Shown: positions 37,894-46,501, counted from the stretch's first letter. The stretch is DNA of 64,000 nt from Paractinoplanes maris (GCF_023544465.1 NZ_JALPVL010000013.1:124001-188000), one strand, 5' to 3'. Numbers and translations: made by a program. Notes: generated by a model from the letters alone, not told the origin.

Positions 37894-38204
37894 CCGAGAC
37901 CACCGGCCCGGCGCAACCGGTCGGCCGCGTCGTCGTCGGCGCGCTCGTAGTCCTGACTCGTCCGGATGAGAGCGTCCGAGGCCAGGCGGAGGTTCTCCTC
38001 GACGTACGTGTAAAGCTCGTCCTGCTTGGTGTGCCGGGCCTCGAGAATGCCGGCCATCCAGCCGCAGAGCAGGCCGTACGCGGCGTCGTCCTGAACGATG
38101 GCCGTGCTCGCCGACCGCACGGCCGCGAAGCGCTGCTGGATCGCGTCGACCTTGGTGGCGTGCGCCCGGATCTGCTGCGCGTCGACCTGGAACCCATCAC
38201 TCAT
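37890..38204 (-). CDS. EspC-like type VII secretion target protein
   Basis: The 104-residue helical protein starts DGFQVDAQQIRAHATKVDAIQQRFAAVRSAS (in part: FQVDAQQIRAHATKVDAIQQ), the pattern of ESX-1 EspC-like secretion targets. A late YEEN-type region with YVEENLRLASDALIR may be the secretion signal. It overlaps the YbaB-like gene by eight bases and the WXG protein gene by four. Confidence 0.75.
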   Translation of the reverse strand: MSDGFQVDAQQIRAHATKVDAIQQRFAAVRSASTAIVQDDAAYGLLCGWMAGILEARHTKQDELYTYVEENLRLASDALIRTSQDYERADDDAADRLRRAGGLG

Positions 38205-38574
38205 CCGCCGCTCCCCGCAGCCGCTGCTCGATCACCCGGCCGGCCGTCGAGCCCGGCCCCATCGTCTCGTCGATGATCTGCCGGCTGAGCTCGGCCACCT
38301 TCCGCCGCGCGATGCCCTGGGCGGTGAGCACGGCCCGCGACACCGCGTCGGGGGTGACCCGGTGGATCCGCTCGGTGAACCGCACGTCGACGAGAACGCC
38401 GTTCGAGTCGATCGTCACCTCGGCCAGCTCGTTGCCGTCGACCGCGCTGATCCGCAGGTCCCCGAGCCGCTCGGCCATGGCCTGAGTGGCGGCCGCGGCC
38501 CGGTCGACACGCCCTTTCCAGTCCCGCAGGTATTCCCGCGAACTGTCCGGATCCAGCAGTGGCTCAGTCACCAC
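38197..38574 (-). CDS. YbaB/EbfC family protein
   Basis: The 125-residue protein shows the YbaB/EbfC fold: an initial helix with KGRVDRAAAATQAMAERLGD, a beta-sheet (AVDGNELAEVTIDSNGVLVDVRF, in part) and a C-terminal helix. YbaB proteins are nucleoid-associated, but copies beside ESX genes in actinobacteria are thought to serve the secretion locus. It is upstream of the EspC-like gene and 23 bases after the second immunity candidate. Confidence 0.78.
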   Translation of the reverse strand: MVTEPLLDPDSSREYLRDWKGRVDRAAAATQAMAERLGDLRISAVDGNELAEVTIDSNGVLVDVRFTERIHRVTPDAVSRAVLTAQGIARRKVAELSRQIIDETMGPGSTAGRVIEQRLRGAADE

Positions 38575-38597
38575 TTCTTTCTACCGCGCCACGTCAA

Positions 38598-38948
38598 TCA
38601 TCGATGTCCCGCCTCGGCGGCTTCGACAGCGGCACGGGTCCAGTCGGCCAGCCGCCGCAGAAACTCGGCGGCTCCGCGGTCGGTCGGGTCGTCCAATGCC
38701 CGGCCGCCGTCGTCCGCGACCATGAAGATCAAGGTGCCCGGTGGTTGCTGTTCGGCCAGCACGACGTCGACGGCAACTACCGCGCGGCGAAGGGAGCGTG
38801 TGCTGTGCCGGGCGGTCGTCATCAGCTCATCGCGGATCTCATCATCGCCGTCCGTGTCGGCGACGTGCCCCCGCAGCAGCCATCCGACCCACTCGGCCGA
38901 AGACCATGCGTCCTGTTCGGCCATGCGTGCGTGCAGGGGTCCCTGCAT
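38598..38948 (-). CDS. Immunity protein candidate, copy 2
   Basis: The 116-residue acidic protein is a clear paralogue of the preceding gene product. Both share an ARMAE-x-DA start, the STRSL turn, the P-x-GTL core strand and the DPTD-x-GA-x-FLRR ending. No known enzymatic motif or signal is seen. Location three bases after copy 1 in the toxin cassette suggests that it neutralises a related toxin or broadens protection. Function is inferred from position only. Confidence 0.6.
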   Translation of the reverse strand: MQGPLHARMAEQDAWSSAEWVGWLLRGHVADTDGDDEIRDELMTTARHSTRSLRRAVVAVDVVLAEQQPPGTLIFMVADDGGRALDDPTDRGAAEFLRRLADWTRAAVEAAEAGHR

Positions 38949-38951
38949 TCC

Positions 38952-39308
38952 TTACCTCGCCGACTCGAGCACCTCACGGAGGATGTCGACGACCCGCCGC
39001 AGGAACACCGTGGCGCCGGCATCGGTCGGATCCTCGTCCAGGCCGAAGTTGGCGTCGTCCTCGACCAGGTGGAGCAATGTGCCCGTAGGAAGCTCGGCCG
39101 TAAGAACCCACTCCAGGGCCTCGAGATCCTGGTGCAGGGACCGGGTGCTGTAACCCGCCGTGTCCGAGAGATCCGCGCGCATCTCGTCGAGGTCGACGGC
39201 ATCCATGACATAGGTCTGAAGAAAGTCGCGCACCTTCCGCAGAGCAGGGCGAGCATCCCGCTCGGCCATGCGGGCGCGGAGGGGCTCGGGGAGCTGACTC
39301 AGGTCCAC
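38952..39308 (-). CDS. Immunity protein candidate, copy 1
   Basis: The 118-residue acidic protein starts at GTG 39308, four bases after the toxin stop, so translation is probably coupled. It is helical at both ends with a central strand pair (LPTGTLLHLVEDDANFGLDE). It is paralogous to the gene at 38598. Immediate position behind an RNase-type toxin domain is the usual place for an immunity gene. It resembles no immunity family I can name firmly; a CdiI-type relation is possible. Confidence 0.65.
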   Translation of the reverse strand: MDLSQLPEPLRARMAERDARPALRKVRDFLQTYVMDAVDLDEMRADLSDTAGYSTRSLHQDLEALEWVLTAELPTGTLLHLVEDDANFGLDEDPTDAGATVFLRRVVDILREVLESAR

Positions 39309-39312
39309 GGGC

Positions 39313-40104
39313 TCAAAGTACCCCCGTCGGGAAGGCGGTGACGATGAACGGCTGTGGTGGATCCGACCCGGGCACGAGCTTGATGCGAACACTGACCAGG
39401 CTGGTCGTTCCGTATTCGGCTTGAGGGGGACCAGCGCCGTACATGCCCTTGTTGTAGTAGCCCTCGCCGACGCGATGATGGGCGTCGAAACCGCCCTTGT
39501 GGGTTCCGTTCGCCGCCAGGTCACTGCGAATGGTTTCCCAGTTCTCCTGCACGTAGCGGTTGACCTCGCGGTTCATGGTCGTGTGGTCCGTCCACTTGAA
39601 CGACCGGGACTCCCTGCTTGGCCACGGCGGGTCACCGTAGATGCGTCCTTCGACGGTTCGCGTGCTCGGATCCCGCCTCATCGTGAGATCGGGTCCGTGC
39701 CGTTCGACTGTGTGCGCGCCGTTGGTGCTGAACGCGTCGTCGTTGCGGGCGAGGTTGAACGGCGGCGGGGTGTCGCCCAGTTGGTCGTAGGTCCGCATGA
39801 TCGCGCTGAGCGCGAGGTCGTCAGCCGACGGCGCGGGCCGCCCGGGCTGAGAGCCGTCGACGGGGGTGTTGTGCCCTGCGCCTGCTCGGCCGCGTCGGGC
39901 CACCGACTGTGTCGACTGCTGGGCAGCGGCAATGGTGCCGGCCCCGCGCCCGCTGCTTGCGCCGTGGGGCCGGGAGCCGCCGTGGGATGGCGGGTCCGGG
40001 GTGCCGCCGCCGGAGCCGCCGGGACTTCGCGGGCGCGTCGGCAAGGGCCGGTCCGTTCGGCGCGGGAGGTCGTCGGTCGCGCGCAGCGTAACAAGAGACG
40101 GCAA
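39313..40104 (-). CDS. RNase A-like polymorphic toxin C-terminal domain protein
   Basis: The 263-residue protein has a disordered Pro/Gly/Ser/Arg-rich first half and a C-terminal domain (about 120-263) resembling the bacterial CdiA-CT RNase A domain: GAHTVERHG (His131, His136), SFKWTDHTTMNREVNRYV and the closing PFIVTAFP strand. A TTG at 40104 with GGAGGT eight bases upstream is the best start. There is no WXG/LXG or signal region, so it looks like a detached toxin cassette. Two paralogous immunity candidates follow. The toxin class is inferred from motifs. Confidence 0.65.
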   Translation of the reverse strand: MPSLVTLRATDDLPRRTDRPLPTRPRSPGGSGGGTPDPPSHGGSRPHGASSGRGAGTIAAAQQSTQSVARRGRAGAGHNTPVDGSQPGRPAPSADDLALSAIMRTYDQLGDTPPPFNLARNDDAFSTNGAHTVERHGPDLTMRRDPSTRTVEGRIYGDPPWPSRESRSFKWTDHTTMNREVNRYVQENWETIRSDLAANGTHKGGFDAHHRVGEGYYNKGMYGAGPPQAEYGTTSLVSVRIKLVPGSDPPQPFIVTAFPTGVL

Positions 40105-40307
40105 TCTATTTGACCTCCGTATTGTTCTTGGGGCGTTCTCCGGCCAAATATGATCCAGTCGAATCAAGAGGAGGAAAACAGTCGGAAAGGTGACTCGCGG
40201 CAGTCGATGATGGGACGTCGGTCACGGCAATCAGCTGTCTGCGCTATGGCGCCGGCCGGTGGTGATTCGTAGGCTGTTCGGGACGTACCGGGGACCGGCT
40301 GGAAAGG
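40105..40307. other. Intergenic region upstream of toxin and DUF559 genes
   Basis: This divergent gap of about 200 bases is more A/T-rich than its surroundings (AATTTGATCC-like stretches on either strand) and probably holds promoters for both sides. No palindromic operator or hairpin was identified. Confidence 0.4.
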
Positions 40308-41423
40308 GTGGAGAACACTGATCACCGCGGCTCTCCCGGATCATTCGGCCGCCGCATGATCGTGGCTGAGGTGCCGGTCGACCGGGTGGTCTCGCTTCCC
40401 GATGTGGCCGTCGGTGATCTCGCTCGGGTGCTGGCCGGGCCGGGTGATCTGGCGCCCCTGGTCACCCGCGCGCCGGATTCCTGTGCGAGCCCGGGTGCCT
40501 TCGCCGAGGCCGCGGTGGCCGAGCTCGAGCGGGCGGCTGTCGCGCTCCTGCCGGCCTGGTTGCCCGGCGTGAGTGACGGCCGGGCCGACGTGGGTGGGCT
40601 CGCCGCGGCTCGCCTGCTGGCCGCCGAGCTCGCCGTGGCCGGCCGCTACCCGCGTACGTTCCTGATCGATCTCGCCGTTCTCGCGCTGACCGGCCACCGG
40701 GCGCCGGCGGCACCGCCGCTGCGGGTCCGCGCCCGCGAGCTGGCCCGGCTGGTCGCCGCGGCGTTCGGTCGGCGCCGCACGGTCCTGCTGGTCGACGGGC
40801 CGGGCGGTGACGCGGTGGTGGCCGGCGCCGAGTGGCTGGTGAGCGTCGGTGGGCCGGCCGTGTGGTTGCTCGGCACCAGAAATGAGCGTCTTCCCGCCGT
40901 ACGGCTCCGGCTCGCTCTTGAAAGCGGCACCCTGCCCTCTGACAGCGGCGCGGCCGGTCTCGAATCCCCCGCCGGTGGAGGTAGTGCCGCTGATCGTGGG
41001 CTGACCGGCGGTGAGGGAGATGCCGCGGGTGCGGGCAGCGTGGCGGAGGTCGGGCGGCCGCATCCGGCGAGCACGGTGGAGGCTGCGCTGGAGTGCGCGC
41101 TGGCGAAAGAGGCGTGGGCGGCCGGACGGCGGTGGAATCAGGACTACCGGTCGAATGCGCTCACCCCGGCCGTACGGTTGGATCTCTGGTGGCCGCGGGA
41201 GCGGTGCGTCGTCGAGATCGATGGGCCTGAGCACTGTCATCCGGTGCGCTATGAGCAGGACCGGCGGCGCGACGTGCAATTGACTCTGGACGGTCATGCC
41301 GTTCTGCGCTTCACCAATGCCCGGATCATTCATGACGTCGGCGCCGTGGTTCACCAGATCGGCATCTGTGTGCGGGCCCGGCGTCGCGATACAGCGGAAG
41401 GACACCACCATGGCCGGCGATGA
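40308..41423 (+). CDS. DUF559/Vsr-like nuclease domain protein
   Basis: The 371-residue protein has an Ala/Leu-rich helical first two-thirds of unknown fold and a C-terminal endonuclease domain (about 270-350) of the DUF559 type. The PD-(D/E)xK residues are visible as Glu in TVEAALECAL, Asp in VRLDLWW, and Glu-x-Asp in VVEIDGPEH, with a later RYEQDRRRD helix. A low-complexity Gly/Ala/Asp linker precedes the domain. GTG 40308 or ATG 40356 could start it. It overlaps the next gene by 14 bases, so all three genes here form one operon. Confidence 0.75.
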   Translation: MENTDHRGSPGSFGRRMIVAEVPVDRVVSLPDVAVGDLARVLAGPGDLAPLVTRAPDSCASPGAFAEAAVAELERAAVALLPAWLPGVSDGRADVGGLAAARLLAAELAVAGRYPRTFLIDLAVLALTGHRAPAAPPLRVRARELARLVAAAFGRRRTVLLVDGPGGDAVVAGAEWLVSVGGPAVWLLGTRNERLPAVRLRLALESGTLPSDSGAAGLESPAGGGSAADRGLTGGEGDAAGAGSVAEVGRPHPASTVEAALECALAKEAWAAGRRWNQDYRSNALTPAVRLDLWWPRERCVVEIDGPEHCHPVRYEQDRRRDVQLTLDGHAVLRFTNARIIHDVGAVVHQIGICVRARRRDTAEGHHHGRR

Positions 41424-42048
41424 CCTGACCCCCACCGAGGGCGCGATCCTCATGGTCCTGATGGTCGAGGCGCGCGAGGTCCTCAACACCGAGCTCAAAC
41501 AGCGGTACGGGCTCGACGTCCGCAAGGTGCAGCGCGACAAGCTGGCCCGCCTGCACTACGTGTCGAGCCGCCGCAGCGGGCGCACCGTGGCGATGCAGCT
41601 GGACGACAAGGGCTGGGTCCGGATGCAGAGCGACTTCGACTTCGACGCGCGCGGCGCCCGGGCCTTGGGGGCGGCACTGACCGCCCTGCACGCCAACCTG
41701 CGCGACCGGATCCTCGAGCGCAGCGGCGCCGCCAACCTCACCGAGCTGTTCGCCCAGTCCGAGATGAGGGCTGTCCCGGTGGGCGGAGCCGACCTCGGTC
41801 CGCGGGTGGTCAGTGCCTATCAGGCCCTCGCCGACCGGCCCGGCGACTGGGTGAGCCTGACCCGCCTGCGCCCGTTCTTCGCCGACGTGGGTCGCGACGA
41901 CCTCGACGAGGCTCTGCGCGAGCTGAGCCGGCGGGACGGCGTGACCCTGGTCCCCGAGTCCAACCAGAAGACCCTCACCGCGGCCGACCACGAAGCGGCG
42001 CTGCACGTCGGCGGCCAGGAGAAGCACCTGCTCGCGATCGAGGCGTGA
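41410..42048 (+). CDS. Putative winged-helix accessory protein of the HerA operon
   Basis: The 212-residue soluble protein has an N-terminal module with the feel of a winged helix (LTPTEGAILMVLMVEAREVLNTELKQRY, in part; then VQRDKLARLHYVSSRRSGRT) and a helical C-terminal half. It is not recognised as a named family. Its ATG is inside the DUF559 gene and its TGA overlaps the ATG of the HerA gene (TGATG). Constant coupling suggests an adaptor or DNA-binding subunit for the large ATPase. Confidence 0.6.
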   Translation: MAGDDLTPTEGAILMVLMVEAREVLNTELKQRYGLDVRKVQRDKLARLHYVSSRRSGRTVAMQLDDKGWVRMQSDFDFDARGARALGAALTALHANLRDRILERSGAANLTELFAQSEMRAVPVGGADLGPRVVSAYQALADRPGDWVSLTRLRPFFADVGRDDLDEALRELSRRDGVTLVPESNQKTLTAADHEAALHVGGQEKHLLAIEA

Positions 42049-45000
42049 TGAACGAGGCGCAACGCGCGGCGCTGGCGTCCCTGCGATTCAACTGGGCGCC
42101 GGTGCCGGACGACATCTGGCGGCCCCTGCCGTTCCACGTCGACGGGCTGCACGTGCCCGTCCTCCGGGAGATCTCCGACGGCTACGCCGATGCCCGGACC
42201 AGCGCCGACGCGAGCCCGATCGGCCTGGTCGTCCGCGGTCAGCGCGGCTCCGGCAAGACCCACCTGCTGGGCTGGGTGCGTCAGCAGGTGCAGGACCAGG
42301 GCGGCTATTTCTTCCTGGTCAGCCTGCTCGACGCGGGCAGCTTCTGGGACAGTGTGCTCGCCGCGATGCTCGACGGTCTGTCGCGCCCGGTGCCCGGCAC
42401 CGGCCAGACCCAGCTGACCGTGCTGCTGCGCCGGCTGTCGGCGATGGTGGGCGCGCCCCGCAAATCTCGGCGCGCGGTCATGGGCGACACCGAGCTGACC
42501 CGGGCCGACCTGGACGCGTTCATCGAGGGGCTGGGGGAGTTCGACCGGCAGGTGGCCCGGTCGAGCCAGGAGACCGCCCGCGCGCTGGCCCTGAGCGCCT
42601 CGGAGGACGTGGCTCACCGCGACCTCGCCGAGAACTACTTCATCTCCGGTGAGGAGAGCGTGCCCGGCGAGCGCAACGTCTGGGGCATGCGCCGGGCACC
42701 GCGGGCCGCGCAGCTGATCGTCCAGGATCTGTCCTGGCTTCTCGCGCTCACCGGACCGTCGGTGATCGCCATCGACCAGATCGACACGCTGATCGCCCAG
42801 GTGGCCATCCAGAGCGACTCCCAGCTGGCCGCCGCGGCGGTGGTCGACCCGGAACAGGCATTGATGCTGGCGCGCATGGCCGACGGGCTCATGACGCTGC
42901 GGCAGCTGACCCGGCGCACGCTGACGGTCCTGGCCTGCATCCCGCACTCGTGGACGATCATTTCGACCGCCGCCACCGACACGGTGTCCGACCGGTTCCG
43001 GACTCCCGCCCCGCTGGCCCCGATCCGCCAGGCCGACCTGGCCCGGGCGATCGTCGAGAAGCGCTTCCAGCCGCGCTACCAGGAGGCCGGGTTCGAGCCG
43101 CCGTTCCCGACCTGGCCGGTGGCCGGAAGCGCGTTCGCCCAGGCCGGCGATTTCACGCCGCGCCAGCTGCTGATCGAGATCGACAATCACGTACGGGCCT
43201 GTCTCGCCGACGACGAGGTGCGCCTGCTCGAGCACCTGGGTGAGCCGCGGTCCGCCGAGCCGATCGCGCCGCCCGTCGTGCCGGAGAGCGACCTTCAGGC
43301 GTACGACCGGAGATTCGCCGAGCTGAGGGCCAAGGCCGACATCCGTACGCCGCTCGCCCGGGACACCGAGGACCGGGTCATGCCGCCGCTGCTCGCCGCC
43401 GGTCTCACCGCCTGGATCCTCGAGCGCGGCGAGGTGGGTGACGCGTTCAGCGTCGACCCGCCGCCCAGCAACGACCCGGCACTGCACGCCCGGTTGCGCC
43501 TCGTGCTGAACGAGCAGACGGAGGATCAGGCGCACTGGTCCTTCCGGGCGATCAGCGACGAGCACCACCACAGCGCGGCGCTCTCCCGCATCCGCAAGGC
43601 TTCGATGGCCGCCGCCGTCGACGCGGGCACGCCGAAGCGCCGGCTCGTGCTGCTGCGCAACGCCAAATGGTCGGAGGGGGAGCGCACCCGGGCGGCAGTG
43701 GAGGCGCTGGAGAAGGCGGGCGGGCAGACGCTCGCCCTGAGCGACGACGACCTGCGGACGTTGTCGGCACTGCGGATTCTGCTCGACGAGACCACAATGG
43801 ACTTGCGGAGCTGGCTCATCGAGCGGCGCCCGGCTCACGGCTCGGCGTTCCTCCAGCAGGCACTGGCCGATGTGGACAGCTGGGCGGCTGCCCCGCCGGC
43901 GATCGCACCACCGGTTTCGCCGCCGGTTTCGCCGGCGGCCGCGCCGGTCTCGCTGCCGGCCGCCTCGCCAGTCTCGCCGGTCTCGCCGCTAGTTTCGCCG
44001 CCGGCCACGCCGGTAGCTTCACCACCGGTCTCGCCGATCTCGCCGGTCTTGCCGGTCTCGCCATCGGCCGCGTCGGTCTCGCCACGGGTCTTGCCGGTCT
44101 CGCCGGTCTTGCCGGTCTTGCCGGTCTCGCCACCGGTCTTGCCGGTCTCGCCGTCGGTAGCGGCCGGCGAATCCGGGCCCTCGCTGGTTGTCGGCCACGA
44201 CTACCACGACGGCTCGGCGGCCCGTCTGCCGTTGGAGGCACTGCGTAAGCACACCACCATCTTCGCGGGCTCTGGTTCGGGCAAGACGGTGCTGATCCGG
44301 CGCATCGTCGAGGAGTGTGCGCTGCAGGGTGTGTCGGCGATCGTGCTCGACCCCAACAACGACCTGGCCCGGCTCGGCGAGGCCTGGCCCGAGCCGCCCG
44401 CGCAGTGGCGCCCCGACGACGCCGCCAAAGCCGCCGACTACTTGGCGAACACCGACGTCGTCGTCTGGACCCCGCGGCGGGCGTCCGGCCGTCCGCTCAG
44501 CTTCCAGCCGCTGCCCGACTTCCGCGGCGTGCGCGACGACGAGGACGAGTTCAACGAGGCGGTCGAGGCCGCGGTCGCCTCGCTGGCCCCCCGGGCCGGT
44601 GTCACCGGCCGCACCACCAAGGCCGCCCTCGGCCTGGCCGTGCTGCGCAAGGCGGTCGAGCACTACGGCCGTCGCGGCGGCACCCGGCTCAAGGGTCTGA
44701 TCGACACCTTGGCCGCCCTGCCCGACGGCACGATCGACCTGGACGACGCCGACAAGATCGCGCTCGGCCTGGCCCAGACGCTGACCGCGGCGATGGTCAA
44801 CGACCCGCTCTTCGGCGGCCACGGCACCCCGATGGATCCCGGTCTGCTGCTGACCCCGGCGCCCGGCAAGCGCGCCCGCATCTCGGTGGTCAGCCTGGTC
44901 GGGCTGCCCTCCGACGACGTACGGCAAAGCTTTGTCAACCAGTTGCAGATGGCCCTCTTCGCCTGGATCAAGAAGAACCCGGCCGGCGACCGCCCGCTGC

Positions 45001-45575
45001 TCGGCCTGCTGGTCATGGACGAGGCCCAGACGTTCGCCCCGTCCGGCGCGATGACCGCCTGCACCCAGAGCACGCTGGCGCTGGCCGCCCAGGCCCGCAA
45101 GTACGGCCTCGGCCTGATCTTCGCCACCCAGGCGCCCAAGGGCCTGCACAACCGCATCCCCGGCAACGCCGCCACCCAGATGTACGGCCTGATGAACAGT
45201 CCCATCCAGATCGAGGCCGCCCGCGACATGGCCAAAGCCAAGGGCGGCGACGTCCCCGACATCTCCCGCCTGACCGTCGGCGAGTTCTACCTGGCCGCCG
45301 AGGGCGCACCTCCACGCAAGATCCGTACGCCGCTCTCCCTCACCCACCACCCGCGCAGCCCCCTGACCGCCGAGGAGGTCCTCGAGCGCGCCCGGCCAAC
45401 CGATCAGCTTTCAAGAAGCGACCTCCCCGGCGAGGCTCGTACAGTCAGGCTCATCACCAGCGCAAGCGTCGAAGGAGCCGGAGATGGCCGAGAACTTCAC
45501 CGCCGAGGAGCGGGCCGCGATGAAGGAGCGGGCCCAGGAGGTCAGGAAGAGCCGCGGCGCCAAGAAAAAAGATGA
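42048..45575 (+). CDS. Large double P-loop ATPase with C-terminal HerA/FtsK-like domain
   Basis: The 1175-residue protein has an N-terminal STAND/AAA-like half with Walker A GQRGSGKT at 64-71 and Walker B VIAIDQID near 239-246. A middle region of unknown fold is followed by a Pro/Val/Ser low-complexity linker (about 621-706). The C-terminal HerA/TraG-type ATPase has Walker A GSGSGKT near 742-748, Walker B LLVMDEAQ near 987-994 and a sensor segment FATQAPKG. HerA ATPases drive DNA translocation and are frequent in phage defence. Its end overlaps the next gene by 92 bases. Confidence 0.8.
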   Translation: MNEAQRAALASLRFNWAPVPDDIWRPLPFHVDGLHVPVLREISDGYADARTSADASPIGLVVRGQRGSGKTHLLGWVRQQVQDQGGYFFLVSLLDAGSFWDSVLAAMLDGLSRPVPGTGQTQLTVLLRRLSAMVGAPRKSRRAVMGDTELTRADLDAFIEGLGEFDRQVARSSQETARALALSASEDVAHRDLAENYFISGEESVPGERNVWGMRRAPRAAQLIVQDLSWLLALTGPSVIAIDQIDTLIAQVAIQSDSQLAAAAVVDPEQALMLARMADGLMTLRQLTRRTLTVLACIPHSWTIISTAATDTVSDRFRTPAPLAPIRQADLARAIVEKRFQPRYQEAGFEPPFPTWPVAGSAFAQAGDFTPRQLLIEIDNHVRACLADDEVRLLEHLGEPRSAEPIAPPVVPESDLQAYDRRFAELRAKADIRTPLARDTEDRVMPPLLAAGLTAWILERGEVGDAFSVDPPPSNDPALHARLRLVLNEQTEDQAHWSFRAISDEHHHSAALSRIRKASMAAAVDAGTPKRRLVLLRNAKWSEGERTRAAVEALEKAGGQTLALSDDDLRTLSALRILLDETTMDLRSWLIERRPAHGSAFLQQALADVDSWAAAPPAIAPPVSPPVSPAAAPVSLPAASPVSPVSPLVSPPATPVASPPVSPISPVLPVSPSAASVSPRVLPVSPVLPVLPVSPPVLPVSPSVAAGESGPSLVVGHDYHDGSAARLPLEALRKHTTIFAGSGSGKTVLIRRIVEECALQGVSAIVLDPNNDLARLGEAWPEPPAQWRPDDAAKAADYLANTDVVVWTPRRASGRPLSFQPLPDFRGVRDDEDEFNEAVEAAVASLAPRAGVTGRTTKAALGLAVLRKAVEHYGRRGGTRLKGLIDTLAALPDGTIDLDDADKIALGLAQTLTAAMVNDPLFGGHGTPMDPGLLLTPAPGKRARISVVSLVGLPSDDVRQSFVNQLQMALFAWIKKNPAGDRPLLGLLVMDEAQTFAPSGAMTACTQSTLALAAQARKYGLGLIFATQAPKGLHNRIPGNAATQMYGLMNSPIQIEAARDMAKAKGGDVPDISRLTVGEFYLAAEGAPPRKIRTPLSLTHHPRSPLTAEEVLERARPTDQLSRSDLPGEARTVRLITSASVEGAGDGRELHRRGAGRDEGAGPGGQEEPRRQEKR
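43908..44165 (+). repeat. Nine-base minisatellite coding for a Pro/Ser/Val-rich linker
   Basis: Multiple imperfect copies of a nine-base unit (GCCGGTCTC/GCCGGTCTT and variants) run through this segment of the HerA gene, encoding alternations of PVSP and PVLP. It joins the middle region to the HerA domain. Such tracts expand and contract by slippage. Confidence 0.85.
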
Positions 45576-45900
45576 GGAGCCGGCCGTGCTCGAAAAGATC
45601 GCGGAGTTTCCGGCGGAGGACCGTGTCCTGGCCGAGCGCATTCACGCCCTCGTCAAGGAGGCGGCCCCGGAGATGCTGCCGCGCCTCTGGTACGGCATGC
45701 CCGCGTACGGAAAAGGCGGTAAAGCGACCGTCTTCTTCCAGTCCGCCGCGAAGTTCAAGGCCCGCTACGCCACCCTCGGCTTCAACGAGGAGGCCCAACT
45801 CGACGACGGCGCGATGTGGCCGACCGCGTTCGCGCTGACCGAACTCACCCCCGAGGTCGAAGCCCGCATCGCCGACCTGCTGAAACGCGCGGCCGGTTAG
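45484..45900 (+). CDS. DUF1801/YdhG-like protein
   Basis: The 138-residue protein has a charged Lys/Glu-rich helical N terminus (about 1-35), then the DUF1801 pattern: ERIHALVKEAAPEMLPRLWYGMPAYGKGGKATVFFQ (in part: LPRLWYGMPAYGKGGK) and AKFKARYATLGFNEEAQL. The family is small and uncharacterised, with folds similar to Fe-chelate or SRPBCC-like proteins. Its start lies inside the HerA ORF. It begins at an ATG with GGAG eight bases upstream. Confidence 0.78.
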   Translation: MAENFTAEERAAMKERAQEVRKSRGAKKKDEEPAVLEKIAEFPAEDRVLAERIHALVKEAAPEMLPRLWYGMPAYGKGGKATVFFQSAAKFKARYATLGFNEEAQLDDGAMWPTAFALTELTPEVEARIADLLKRAAG

Positions 45901-45910
45901 CATCTGGGCA

Positions 45911-46501
45911 ATGAGTGATCAGAACGGCTGGCTCAAGCTTCTCGACGCGAACCCGAACCACTCGCAGTGGTACATCGACCGTTTCCGGTCGATGGCCGAG
46001 GCCGGGGCCGACCTGGCCGGCGAGGCGCGGATGGTCGACGCGATGTTGCCGCGCGGGGCTCGGGTGCTCGACGCCGGCTGTGGCACCGGCCGCCTGGGCG
46101 GTTACCTCGCCGACGCCGGGCACGACGTCGTCGGTGTCGACCTCGATCCCGCTCTGATCGCCGAGGCGCAGCGCAACCACCCCGGCGCCCGCTGGCTGGC
46201 CGGTGACCTGAGCGAGCTCGATCGGCCCGAGCGCTTCGACCTGATCGTCAGCGCCGGCAACGTGATGACCTTCGTGGCGCCCAGCACCCGCGTCGAGATC
46301 CTCCGCCGGTGCGGGCGGCACCTGGCCGAGGGCGGCCGGCTGGTCATCGGGTTCGGAGCGGGGCGCGGCTACCCCTTCGACGACTTCCTGGCCGACGCGG
46401 CGTCGGCCGGTCTGACCAGCGACCTTCTGCTGGCGACGTGGGACCTGCGCCCGTTCACCCCGGAGGCCGACTTCCTGGTCGCGGTCCTGCGCCCCGCGTA
46501 A
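45911..46501 (+). CDS. Class I SAM-dependent methyltransferase
   Basis: The 196-residue Rossmann methyltransferase has motif I VLDAGCGTGRLGGYLAD, motif II VVGVDLDPALIAEAQ and motif III-type RFDLIVSAGNVMTFV. Substrate is unknown. The N-terminal segment WLKLLDANPNHSQWYIDRF resembles actinobacterial small-molecule methyltransferases. It begins 10 bases after the DUF1801 gene. Confidence 0.85.
   Translation: MSDQNGWLKLLDANPNHSQWYIDRFRSMAEAGADLAGEARMVDAMLPRGARVLDAGCGTGRLGGYLADAGHDVVGVDLDPALIAEAQRNHPGARWLAGDLSELDRPERFDLIVSAGNVMTFVAPSTRVEILRRCGRHLAEGGRLVIGFGAGRGYPFDDFLADAASAGLTSDLLLATWDLRPFTPEADFLVAVLRPA

Noticed and set aside
41820..43838. A 672-codon minus-strand open frame antisense to the HerA gene
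   Set aside because: It overlaps a well-supported gene set and has low-complexity His/Arg/Gln composition typical of shadow frames.
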